Part shown: in pieces, positions 42,893 to 51,090 of the stretch
Position numbering within the stretch: the stretch's first letter is position 1
Layout of the letters: each line of letters opens with the position of its first letter
Assembly: GCF_022014595.1 (NCBI RefSeq)
Contig: NZ_CP091740.1
Location: forward strand, 620,001 to 684,000
DNA from: Solitalea lacus
GTDB lineage: Bacteria; Bacteroidota; Bacteroidia; Sphingobacteriales; Sphingobacteriaceae
DNA length: 64,000 nucleotides
Reading direction: 5' to 3'
Notes under the pieces: model-generated
The model's database searches: none
What the model was told of the DNA's origin: nothing
What the model saw: only the letters and a program-made list of their open reading frames with translations
Program-made: the position numbers and the translations under genes

Positions 42893-43043
42893 GTTTAGTT
42901 GTATGAATTACAAATTGTAACGACTTATTTGTACTTCGTGTTCTTTTTTAATATAACCATTTTTACAGCATCTGTGTATTAATCATGTTGTAGTTATAAA
43001 TGCTTCGTTTCACTTATTATCTTGCGGGGCTTTAACTGGTTAT

Positions 43044-45395
43044 ATGAAGAAACTGTACTTATCCATTCCTCTATTTTTAATTCAGCTTACAGCCTTTGGA
43101 CAGCAGTTTGATTCGCTGAGTGTTGAAAAGATTATGCGTGATCCTAAATGGATTGGTGTATCTCCTTCTGCGGTATTTTGGAGTGATGACAGTCAGTCGG
43201 TTTATTTCAATTGGAACCCTGATAAAACTAAAAGTGACTCATTGTATGTTGTTGAGGTAAGTAATAGGAAGATAAATAAGGTTGCAACGCCTGTAAGAAT
43301 GGGCTTGGCTCGTAATGGAGCTTATAATAAGGACCGTTCATTGAAAGTGGTTGAGAAATACGGAGATATTTACCTCTACGACTTAAAGAACGGTTCTTTT
43401 CGTCAGCTTACCAATACCGTTGAGCAAGAGTTTCTTCCTGTGTTTTCAGGCAATGGTGATCAGGTTATATTTAGAAGAGCAGATAATTTATTCAGTTTAT
43501 CGCTTAATAGCGGCTCTCTAACTCAATTGACCAATTTTTTAAAAGGAACAAAAATAAGAGATGCTCATGTTAATGATCAGGACAAATGGTTAAAGGAAGA
43601 TCAGCTAGCAGAGTTTGAGATATTAAAAGAGCGGAAGGCGGCTAGAGAGGGAGCGCAAAAGGCTCGTAAAAAGGAACAGTTCAAACGTTTAAGAGAAATC
43701 TATTTGGAAGGAAAGTCAGTTACCAATTTAAGGATTAGTCCGGATGGTAATTTTGTGACTTACAATATGACGGTTGACGAGGAGGCTAGGAATACCATTG
43801 TGCCTAATTATGTAACAGAGTCAGGTTATACAGAAGATATCCCAACTCGCTCTAAAGTTGGTGGGATCCAACCATTGTCAGAGTTTTACGTTTATGATCG
43901 TTTACGAGATACTATTCTGTCGGTTTCAACCTTGCAAATTCCCGGTATTTATGATTTACCTGATTATTTAAAGGATTATCCGTTTGAGAAGAAACTTCGA
44001 GAGAAAAAGAAGGAAGCTCGCGAAGTAACCTTTTATGGGCCTTATTGGAGTGAAGACGGTAAAAATGCCATAGTTTCAGTTTTTTCAACCGATAATAAAG
44101 ACCGTTGGATATTTAGCCTAAATGTAGTTGATGGTAAATTAAAATTGATTGATCGTCAACGTGACGAAGCTTGGATTGGAGGGCCGGGAATAGATCGTTA
44201 CGGTGAGAATATTGGTTGGATTAATAATCAAACTGTTTATTACCAGAGTGAGGCTACGGGTTATTCCCATCTTTATACTTATCAGGTTGCAGACGGTAAA
44301 AAAAATATACTTACCACAGGTAATTGGGAAGTTCAGTCTGTAAAACTTTCTAACGACAAGCGTAGCTTTTATATAACCGCTAATAAAGAACATCCAGGGA
44401 CAAAAGATTTTTATAGACTTTCTGTTAATGGAGGAGCATTTGAGAAATTAACTTCTATGAAAGGGGCAAACGAAGTTTCTTTGTCCCCTGATGAGAAATG
44501 GCTGGCAATTCGTTATTCATATAGCAATAAGCCGTGGGAGTTATACCTACAAGAGAATAAATCCGGGGGGGAGCCCCAGCAACTTACCCAGTCGACTTCG
44601 GAGGAGTTTAAATCTTACAAATGGAGAGAGCCCGAAGTGATTAGTTTTAAGGGGCGCACAGGGGAGGTTTATGCTCGATTATATCAACCGTCAAAACCTC
44701 ATACTAATAAACCAGCAGTAATTTTTGTGCATGGTGCCGGATATTTGCAAAACGCCCATTATTGGTGGAGCCAGTATTTCAGGGAATATATGTTCCATAA
44801 TTTATTGATTGATAAAGGATATACGGTTTTGGATATTGATTATCAGGCAAGCGCAGGGTATGGAAGACGCTGTCGAACCAATATTTATCGTCATATGGGT
44901 GGAGCTGACTTGAATGATCAGGTGGATGGAGCAAAATTATTGGTTGATAAATATGGCGTTAATCCAAAAGCAATTGGTATTTATGGAGGCTCTTATGGAG
45001 GATTTATCACATTAATGGCCATGTTTACTCAGCCAGAAGTATTTAAGGCAGGAGCTGCTTTGCGCTCAGTTACTGATTGGGCTCATTATAATCATGATTA
45101 TACAGCAAATATCTTAAATGAGCCTATTAATGATAGTATTGCTTATAAGAGAAGCTCACCTATTTATTTTGCTGAAGGTTTAAAAGGCAAATTACTCATG
45201 TGTCATGGGATGGTTGATGTCAATGTACACTTTCAGGATATTGTACGCCTTTCGCAGCGGCTGATTGAATTGGGTAAGAGTAATTGGGAGCTCGCTGTTT
45301 ATCCAATGGAAGATCATGGTTTTGTAGAGCCTAGCAGCTGGACGGACGAATACAAAAGAATTTTTAAATTATTTGAACAAGAACTGAAACATTAG
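43044..45395 (+). CDS. S9-family prolyl oligopeptidase, DPP-IV-like
   Basis: 783 residues with a signal peptide (MKKLYLSIPLFLIQLTAFG before QQ). An N-terminal beta-propeller (~30-500, repeats such as SPDGNFVTYNM and SPDEKWLAIRYS) is followed by an alpha/beta-hydrolase domain. The catalytic triad is Ser650 in GIYGGSYGGF, Asp in HGMVDVNVH and His in MEDHGFV. It cleaves peptides after proline or alanine, outside the cytoplasm. The product is probably periplasmic or on the surface, as for other Bacteroidetes S9 enzymes. It precedes the DUF2911 gene by 59 bp. Confidence 0.93.
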   Translation: MKKLYLSIPLFLIQLTAFGQQFDSLSVEKIMRDPKWIGVSPSAVFWSDDSQSVYFNWNPDKTKSDSLYVVEVSNRKINKVATPVRMGLARNGAYNKDRSLKVVEKYGDIYLYDLKNGSFRQLTNTVEQEFLPVFSGNGDQVIFRRADNLFSLSLNSGSLTQLTNFLKGTKIRDAHVNDQDKWLKEDQLAEFEILKERKAAREGAQKARKKEQFKRLREIYLEGKSVTNLRISPDGNFVTYNMTVDEEARNTIVPNYVTESGYTEDIPTRSKVGGIQPLSEFYVYDRLRDTILSVSTLQIPGIYDLPDYLKDYPFEKKLREKKKEAREVTFYGPYWSEDGKNAIVSVFSTDNKDRWIFSLNVVDGKLKLIDRQRDEAWIGGPGIDRYGENIGWINNQTVYYQSEATGYSHLYTYQVADGKKNILTTGNWEVQSVKLSNDKRSFYITANKEHPGTKDFYRLSVNGGAFEKLTSMKGANEVSLSPDEKWLAIRYSYSNKPWELYLQENKSGGEPQQLTQSTSEEFKSYKWREPEVISFKGRTGEVYARLYQPSKPHTNKPAVIFVHGAGYLQNAHYWWSQYFREYMFHNLLIDKGYTVLDIDYQASAGYGRRCRTNIYRHMGGADLNDQVDGAKLLVDKYGVNPKAIGIYGGSYGGFITLMAMFTQPEVFKAGAALRSVTDWAHYNHDYTANILNEPINDSIAYKRSSPIYFAEGLKGKLLMCHGMVDVNVHFQDIVRLSQRLIELGKSNWELAVYPMEDHGFVEPSSWTDEYKRIFKLFEQELKH

Positions 45396-45454
45396 CTCAG
45401 TTAAAGCGTTGAATCAACATTTAGTATTTACATATTTTAAGTCAAAATAAAACG

Positions 45455-46027
45455 ATGAAGAAATTCAGTTTAGCTCTTGTGATGTTTATGTCACTAACCG
45501 TTTATTCTTTTGCACAGACTCAAGATTCCATTCAAGCTATTCCAATTGATAAAAGTCCTGCTGATATAGTTTATTTTCCAGTTCGGGCTGCTTTTGAGCG
45601 AGATATAACTAAAAAACCCATAGTTCGGATAATCTATTCTCGTCCGCAACGCAGAGGACGTGAAATTTTTGGTAAGCTTGAAGACTATGGCAAAGTTTGG
45701 AGAACTGGAGCAAATGAGTGTACTGATGTTAAATTTTATAAGGATATTAAGATTGGAGATAAAGAGATTAAAGCCGGGGAATATTCATTGTTCACCATCC
45801 CGAATAAGGATAAATGGACGATTATTTTTAATAGTGTAACAGACAAATGGGGTGCATATTTTTACGATAAGGCAAAAGATGTTTTGCGTTTAGACGTTCC
45901 TGTAAAAACTCCACCGACTCCAATAGAGGCATTTACCATTTTATTTAAAGAAGACAATGGTAAAGGTGCTAAAATGCTAATGGGTTGGGATAATAGTTTT
46001 ATAGAAGTTCCAATCAGTTTTAATTAG
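45455..46027 (+). CDS. Secreted DUF2911-domain protein
   Basis: 190 residues with a signal peptide (MKKFSLALVMFMSLTVYSFA before QT). The DUF2911 signature is clear: VRIIYSRPQRRGREIFGKL, YGKVWRTGANECTDVKFYKD, AGEYSLFTIPNKDKWTIIFN and the C-terminal GKGAKMLMGWDNSFIEVPI. The fold is beta-rich and common in Bacteroidetes; its function is unknown. It probably lies in the periplasm. It may share a transcript with the S9 peptidase upstream and ends at an intrinsic terminator. Confidence 0.93.
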   Translation: MKKFSLALVMFMSLTVYSFAQTQDSIQAIPIDKSPADIVYFPVRAAFERDITKKPIVRIIYSRPQRRGREIFGKLEDYGKVWRTGANECTDVKFYKDIKIGDKEIKAGEYSLFTIPNKDKWTIIFNSVTDKWGAYFYDKAKDVLRLDVPVKTPPTPIEAFTILFKEDNGKGAKMLMGWDNSFIEVPISFN

Positions 46028-46047
46028 AACAGTTTCTTAACATGCAT

Positions 46048-46086
46048 AAAAACAGGCCTCTTCTCAAAAAGAAGAGGCCTGTTTTT
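46048..46086. terminator. Bidirectional intrinsic terminator
   Basis: A perfect 16-bp stem (AAAAACAGGCCTCTTC and complement) around a 7-nt loop. It lies between the convergent genes ending at 46027 (+) and 46100 (-). Confidence 0.9.
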
Positions 46087-46099
46087 ATGTGTCTTAAAA

Positions 46100-46495
46100 T
46101 TATCGGGTCTGCATTTGTATCTGGATCTTATTCTTTCCCGACTGGTATTCAAGCCAGAGGTTAAGGTTGTCAAGCTTCTTTATTGTATAAATATTGATTT
46201 CGGTATTATAGACAGTTTGTAGTGTGCTGTCTGATAACAAACTCCAATCTCCCTCAGGTACAGGAACACAATATTCATTTATTGCGCACACTCTCCGATA
46301 CTTTAGATTTGAAAAGAATACATGCTGACGCCCGGGAGCGACGGCTGGTTCGCCATTAGTTATTATTTTGGTCTCAATCCAAGCTCGGGCAATTTGTTTA
46401 TATCGAAAATCCTCATCGCCTTCTTTTACACAAGCCGATAGTGTGACCACAAATCCAACCAAACCCACAGTAAAAGATCGGCAAAACTTGATCAT
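46100..46495 (-). CDS. Hypothetical lipoprotein of the sigma-factor operon
   Basis: 131 residues. A lipoprotein signal ends in TLSAC (Cys at 22), followed by VKEGDEDFRYKQIARAW. The mature part is a small beta-rich domain (EPAVAPGRQHVFFSNLKYRRVC, CVPVPEGDWSLLSD, ININ-like NLNLWLEYQ) with two cysteines that could form a disulfide. No family is recognised. It overlaps the putative anti-sigma gene by 4 bp (ATGA), so translation is coupled. It may sense or respond to the envelope condition that the sigma factor governs. Confidence 0.78.
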   Translation of the reverse strand: MIKFCRSFTVGLVGFVVTLSACVKEGDEDFRYKQIARAWIETKIITNGEPAVAPGRQHVFFSNLKYRRVCAINEYCVPVPEGDWSLLSDSTLQTVYNTEINIYTIKKLDNLNLWLEYQSGKNKIQIQMQTR

Positions 46496-47007
46496 GCTAA
46501 TTCATTTTTTAATCGTTTTCCGCTGATCCATTTATCAATAAAAACAAGTAGTAGTACAGCATCAATCATTAAAAACGAAAACCAAAAGGTTTTGTTGCCT
46601 AAAAATGAATCAATCTGTGAATTAACAACTTCCTGAACCTGTTCACTTTTTGCCATGTACTGAGCCGAAGGTTCAGGTGTGGTACTTCCAATTGTGTAAA
46701 TCAATAGCGATATAATCAACACTCCAAAAACAGCTGCAATTCCGTAAATAATTTTTCGATTTACAAGTGTTTTTAAGGCTGATGGAGAAGTTTCGGTACG
46801 CCATTGTGCCATAACCTTGGCAGTGAAATTTGCCGAAGGCGCTTCTAAAGGTATTGATGCAAGAGATGCATTCAGAGCCTTTATTTCATCCAGTTTTTTC
46901 TTTAGAACTGGATGTTCTTCAATATAACGCATCAATTCACCGGCTTGGGGCTCCTGTATTAACCCGTCCGCCAAATCCCAAAGTTGTTCTTCAGTTATCC
47001 GGTTCAT
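46492..47007 (-). CDS. Putative anti-sigma factor (single-pass membrane protein)
   Basis: 171 residues. The N-terminal ~85 are cytoplasmic and helical, starting MNRITEEQLWDLADGLI and containing YIEEHPVLKKKLDEI, a pattern typical of anti-sigma regulators. There is no visible ZAS zinc motif (HxxxCxxC). Two hydrophobic segments follow (about 88-108 and 141-160). It lies 57 bp downstream of the ECF sigma gene, which supports the assignment. It presumably sequesters that sigma factor at the membrane until a signal releases it. Its stop overlaps the next gene by 4 bp. Inferred from position and layout. Confidence 0.72.
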   Translation of the reverse strand: MNRITEEQLWDLADGLIQEPQAGELMRYIEEHPVLKKKLDEIKALNASLASIPLEAPSANFTAKVMAQWRTETSPSALKTLVNRKIIYGIAAVFGVLIISLLIYTIGSTTPEPSAQYMAKSEQVQEVVNSQIDSFLGNKTFWFSFLMIDAVLLLVFIDKWISGKRLKNELA

Positions 47008-47064
47008 ATCAATTCTTTCTATTTAACTAATTGCCTGTACAACAGGACAAAAGTAGTTAGTTTG

Positions 47065-47646
47065 TTATAATAATTCATTTACTTCATCATTTAATAAAAG
47101 TTCGAGTTGAACTTTTAAACGCTGCCGTGCCCGGTGAAGTTTAACTTTTACCGTGTTTGCCGGCATATTAATTACAGCCGCAATTTCTTCTAATGATTGT
47201 TCATGCAAATAAAACAAGGTTATAATCACCCCATCGTCAGGTAATAGTTTGTCAATAGCCTGTTTTAAATATTCACTTCTGATTTTATGTTCAATTCTGC
47301 TGCTGCTTTCATCATTTGATGGATTTTCAACAATTATCGGGTGTTCATCGTCATCAAGTGACGAAGTGTCAAGTTTTCCTTTTCTGAGCTTACTCATTGC
47401 TGTTGTATAGACAATGGAATACAGCCAGGTGGTAAATTTTGATGTACGTTGAAATGAAGCCAATGAACGAAACGCTTTCAGAAAGCTGTCCTGAGCAATT
47501 TCTTCAGCATCCTCTCGGTTCTTTGTGAAGCGTAGAGCCAGGGTAAATGCATACCTTTGATGTCGATTTAATAGATCAACGTAAGCACCCTGATTTCCAC
47601 TCAGTGCCAAATCAATTAACTCTATATCTGATAACTGTTTTATCAT
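47065..47646 (-). CDS. ECF-type RNA polymerase sigma factor
   Basis: 193 residues. Region 2 (about 20-90) shows LNRHQRYAFTLALRFTKNREDAEEIAQDSFLKAFRSLASFQ and TTWLYSIVYTTAMSKLRKGK. Region 4 (about 125-185) has LPDDGVIITLFYLHEQSLEEIAAVINMPANTVKVKLHRARQRLK. It directs RNA polymerase to envelope or stress genes. No region 1 or 3 is present. It is the first gene of the operon with the putative anti-sigma factor and a lipoprotein. The promoters it reads cannot be predicted from this window. Confidence 0.93.
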   Translation of the reverse strand: MIKQLSDIELIDLALSGNQGAYVDLLNRHQRYAFTLALRFTKNREDAEEIAQDSFLKAFRSLASFQRTSKFTTWLYSIVYTTAMSKLRKGKLDTSSLDDDEHPIIVENPSNDESSSRIEHKIRSEYLKQAIDKLLPDDGVIITLFYLHEQSLEEIAAVINMPANTVKVKLHRARQRLKVQLELLLNDEVNELL

Positions 47647-47725
47647 TTTAGGGTATGACGCATTGAAGTTACTTCGGGTTACAGCTTTTTACTAAGTTAA
47701 GAGAAATTACTTGTATTAATAAAAA

Positions 47726-47758
47726 TCCCTGCAGAACTAAAGTTTGCAGGGACTTTTA
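47726..47758. terminator. Intrinsic terminator
   Basis: TCCCTGCA/TGCAGGGA stem around a loop, with A and T runs flanking. It ends the unit from 48353 and separates it from the sigma-factor promoter region. Confidence 0.82.
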
Positions 47759-47777
47759 TATAACGTTGATTGTAGAG

Positions 47778-48353
47778 TTATAGCTGAACAATTAAGCCGT
47801 AAACGATAAGGCCTAAACCAACAACAAATGCAACCCATCCAAGACCGCCAACAATGGCGCCCAGAATAATGCCGGCAAGTAAAATAATTAAACCAATTAG
47901 CATAATACGTGTGAATTCAACGCTTGGAGCTGGTGCAGGAGCAGTTTTCTTTTTGGCCACAACTTTATCTACTCGTTTTGCAATTAGTTTTTCTACTTTC
48001 TCTTGTTGAGTTACTGATAATTTATTGAATGCCTCATTTTTACTCATTTCAGTACGTACCAGCTGACGAGTGGTTGTAGTGTTTGACTCTCCTGTTAAGC
48101 TTTCTGTTGTTTCAGCTGAGCCATCTGGAGCGGAATAAACAGTTGTCGTTTTTATCTCTTGCTCAATATATTGAGCACCTTGAGGATGCACATCTTCTGA
48201 TTTCTGTTCATTTTGGGCTTTTTGAGCATGCATTGATTCGGTGCTTTTTACTCGCACAAATTTTAACTCATTAGCACAAGATGAGGCTAATATCACAATT
48301 GACAAAAATCCTGCTACTTTAATCCGGGAAATAATTGTACCTAATTTTTTCAT
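47778..48353 (-). CDS. Lipoprotein with C-terminal transmembrane hairpin
   Basis: 191 residues. A signal with Cys near residue 26 (LASSCANELKF) is followed by a Thr/Ser/Glu-rich region (~35-100) with many charged residues, a short coiled-coil stretch (NKLSVTQQEKVEKLIAKRVDKVV) and a Lys/Ala/Pro linker. Two Gly/Ile-rich hydrophobic segments end the protein (about 150-170 and 172-190). These resemble small Bacteroidetes membrane proteins, but no family can be named with confidence. It lies divergently from the EF-G-like gene and ends at a terminator. Its envelope role is unknown. Confidence 0.75.
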   Translation of the reverse strand: MKKLGTIISRIKVAGFLSIVILASSCANELKFVRVKSTESMHAQKAQNEQKSEDVHPQGAQYIEQEIKTTTVYSAPDGSAETTESLTGESNTTTTRQLVRTEMSKNEAFNKLSVTQQEKVEKLIAKRVDKVVAKKKTAPAPAPSVEFTRIMLIGLIILLAGIILGAIVGGLGWVAFVVGLGLIVYGLIVQL

Positions 48354-48661
48354 TTGTTGTACTTGTGGTTTGATAATTGAGCATGAAAGTTAGCGATTTT
48401 CAAGATAATTGCACTTAATGAAATTAAAATTACTTAAACAATAGTTGCGTAAAGCCTGTGTTTAGTTTTTATCATACTATTACTAATCAATAATCCATGT
48501 TTGTGTTTTAATTAATCGAAAAATAAAATTATATTAATATGCTTAATAGCAGTTATATAGCAATTTAAATAGCTTGGCTATGACCCGGTTTCTCAATTTG
48601 TAATCATTAAAAGATTTTATAGCCAGCCTACTTTTCTGCTCACCTTAAACAATAAACTTTT
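48354..48661. other. Divergent intergenic region
   Basis: 308 bp, very A+T-rich, holding the promoter regions of the divergent genes at 48353 (-) and 48662 (+). No complete TAnnTTTG box, repeat or RNA gene was seen. Confidence 0.5.
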
Positions 48662-50797
48662 ATGAAAATGTATGATGAAAAGCACATTAAAAATGTGGTG
48701 TTAGTTGGTTCTGCGAAAAGCGGCAAGACCACGCTTGCCGAGACCATGCTTTTTGAAGCCGGATTAATTAACCGTCGTGGTTCGGTTGAAGAAAAAAATA
48801 CTGTTTCTGATTATCATGAAATTGAGCATGAACGGGGTAATTCAGTTTATGCAACATCAATGCACACCGAATGGCATGATTATAAGATTAATATAATTGA
48901 TACACCAGGATTGGACGATTTTATTGGTGAAGTTATTTCTTCCATTCGGGTTTGTGATACAGCTGTAGTACTTCTTAATGCGCAATACGGAGTAGAGGTA
49001 GGAACTGAATTGTTGTGGGATTATATAGATAAATACCAAAAGCCAACCATAATTGCAGTTAATCAACTGGACAGTGATAAAGCCAATTTTAATCAAGCAG
49101 TAGAAGAAGCTAAACGCTTTTTTGGACCAGCAGTCACTATAATGCAATATCCCGTAAATCAGGGTCTTAATTTTAACTGCATTATCGATTTGCTAAAAAT
49201 GACTATGTATAAGTTCTCGACAGAAGGTGGAAAACCAACAAAGCTTCCAATACCTGATGAAGAAAGGGAACAAGCAGATCGGCTACATAATGAGCTGGTT
49301 GAGAAGGCCGCTGAGAACGATGAAAAGCTAATGGAGCTGTATTTTGAAAAAGGAAGTTTAGACGAAGATGAATTACGGGAAGGATTAAAAATTGGAATGA
49401 TGAAACATCAGGTCTTTCCGGTGTTTTGCTTGTCAGGACGAAAAGATATGGGCAGCGGTCGTTTAATGGGATTCATAGATAATGTTGCTCCAAGTGCAGT
49501 TGATATGCCTCCAGAACTTACTGAAGATGGAAGAGAAGTGCCATTTGACCCTAAAGGGCCTACCCGTCTCTTTGTTTTTAAAACATTAGTTGAACCGCAT
49601 TTGGGCAAGCTCTCATTTTTCAAAGTCGTTTCGGGAGAAGTTTCAGTTGGCCAAGAACTAACTAACGAAAAAACCAATACTACAGAGCGATTAAATCAAT
49701 TGTTCATTGCCGATGGGAAGAACCGGAATGCAGTTGATAAACTGAAGGTAGGAGATATTGGTTGCACACTTAAGCTTAAAAATACTTCTACCAATCATAC
49801 ATTGAATGGCAAAGGGGCTGTTGGAAGTATTGATCCTATTCATTTCCCCAATCCTAAAGTTCGTATTGCTGTAATAGCTAAAAACAAACAAGACGACGAA
49901 AAATTGAGTGAAGTGATGGCCGAAATACACCTTGAGGATCCGACAATTGAGATTGAGTATAACCGCGAACTGAAACAGGTAATATTACACGGACAAGGGG
50001 AACTTCATTTAGCTCTAACGAAGTGGCGACTGGAAAATATTTATAAGATGCAGGTTGAATTCATTAAGGCGAAAATTCCATATCGAGAGACCATTCAAAA
50101 ACCTGCCAACTCATCTTATCGGCATAAAAAGCAATCCGGTGGAGCTGGTCAGTTTGGAGAGGTTTTTATGAAAATTGAACCTTATTATGACGGAATGCCT
50201 CCATTAAAGGAATACCCGGTGCGTGATTCCGAAACACACGATTTGGCGTGGGGAGGAAAGCTTGTTTTTAATAATTGCATAGTAGGAGGAGTGATTGATG
50301 CCCGCTTTATTCCTTCGATCTTAAAGGGAGTTATGGAAAAAATGCATGAAGGACCATTAACAGGTTCTTTCGTTAGAGATATTAGAGTGAGTGTTTATGA
50401 TGGTAAGATGCATCCTGTTGATAGCAATGATATTTCGTTCAAAATTGCAGGAATGATGGCCTTTAAAGAAGCTTTTCATAATGCTGAACCTCAATTGCTT
50501 GAGCCGGTTTACGATGTGGAAACCACGGTTCCCGACGAAATGATGGGAGATGTAATGACCGAACTCCAAAGCCGAAGAAGCATAATAACAGGTATGGATA
50601 ATCGTAGTGGGTTCCAAGTTATTAAATCACGCACTCCATTGGCCGAACTTGATAAATTCTTTTCTGTATTGCGTAATATTAGTCAGGGCAGGGCTAAGGT
50701 TAACGTTCAATTTGCTGAATATGCTCCAGTTCCAAACGAATTACAACGTAAGCTTACAGAAGAGCATCAAAAAGAGCTAGCCGTAGAAAATCATTAA
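48662..50797 (+). CDS. EF-G paralogue (EF-G2-like) lacking the catalytic histidine
   Basis: 711 residues with all EF-G domains: G domain with P-loop GSAKSGKT (16-23), switch I HERGNS, NQLD (134-137), then domains II-V (RRSIITGMDNRSGFQVIKS near the end). Switch II reads DTPGLDDF (80-87) instead of DTPGHxDF, so Leu84 replaces the histidine needed for GTP hydrolysis. The protein closely resembles Bacteroides EF-G2, which was reported to support translation without GTPase activity during starvation (recalled, not checked). The canonical EF-G must be elsewhere in the genome. A small gene follows 9 bp downstream. It is likely an alternative elongation factor for nutrient stress; that role is inferred. 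Confidence 0.9.
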   Translation: MKMYDEKHIKNVVLVGSAKSGKTTLAETMLFEAGLINRRGSVEEKNTVSDYHEIEHERGNSVYATSMHTEWHDYKINIIDTPGLDDFIGEVISSIRVCDTAVVLLNAQYGVEVGTELLWDYIDKYQKPTIIAVNQLDSDKANFNQAVEEAKRFFGPAVTIMQYPVNQGLNFNCIIDLLKMTMYKFSTEGGKPTKLPIPDEEREQADRLHNELVEKAAENDEKLMELYFEKGSLDEDELREGLKIGMMKHQVFPVFCLSGRKDMGSGRLMGFIDNVAPSAVDMPPELTEDGREVPFDPKGPTRLFVFKTLVEPHLGKLSFFKVVSGEVSVGQELTNEKTNTTERLNQLFIADGKNRNAVDKLKVGDIGCTLKLKNTSTNHTLNGKGAVGSIDPIHFPNPKVRIAVIAKNKQDDEKLSEVMAEIHLEDPTIEIEYNRELKQVILHGQGELHLALTKWRLENIYKMQVEFIKAKIPYRETIQKPANSSYRHKKQSGGAGQFGEVFMKIEPYYDGMPPLKEYPVRDSETHDLAWGGKLVFNNCIVGGVIDARFIPSILKGVMEKMHEGPLTGSFVRDIRVSVYDGKMHPVDSNDISFKIAGMMAFKEAFHNAEPQLLEPVYDVETTVPDEMMGDVMTELQSRRSIITGMDNRSGFQVIKSRTPLAELDKFFSVLRNISQGRAKVNVQFAEYAPVPNELQRKLTEEHQKELAVENH

Positions 50798-50806
50798 AAT
50801 CAACAA

Positions 50807-51058
50807 ATGGGAAATTACAAATTAATGCGTAGTTTTTTCTCTAATCGCCTGGAAGTATTTGCTGCTGACAAAACGCCTTGTTCAATCATTTATACTGACG
50901 AAAGCGGACGGCAGCAACATACTATGGGGCTGATAACAGAGTTTTATGAAATTAATAACAAGGAGTTTTTACGCTTGGATAATGGAACTACAGTACTGAT
51001 TGATTCAATTGTAAATGTTAATGGTGTACCATCAATTGACTTTGATAATTACTGTTAG
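50807..51058 (+). CDS. Small protein downstream of EF-G paralogue
   Basis: 83 residues starting 9 bp after the EF-G-like stop, hence probably translated from the same mRNA. The pattern CSIIYTDESGRQQHTMGLITEFYEINNKEFLRLDNGTTVLIDSIVNVNG is beta-rich. It resembles Sm-like/SH3-like barrels such as Rho-binding antiterminators, though the similarity is by eye. No catalytic or metal-binding residues are clear, and the C-terminus ends in a single Cys. Because of its position it may act with the elongation factor or the ribosome. The function is unknown. Confidence 0.75.
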   Translation: MGNYKLMRSFFSNRLEVFAADKTPCSIIYTDESGRQQHTMGLITEFYEINNKEFLRLDNGTTVLIDSIVNVNGVPSIDFDNYC

Positions 51059-51090
51059 ACAGGAATTTGAGGTGTTAAGGTATAGGATCA

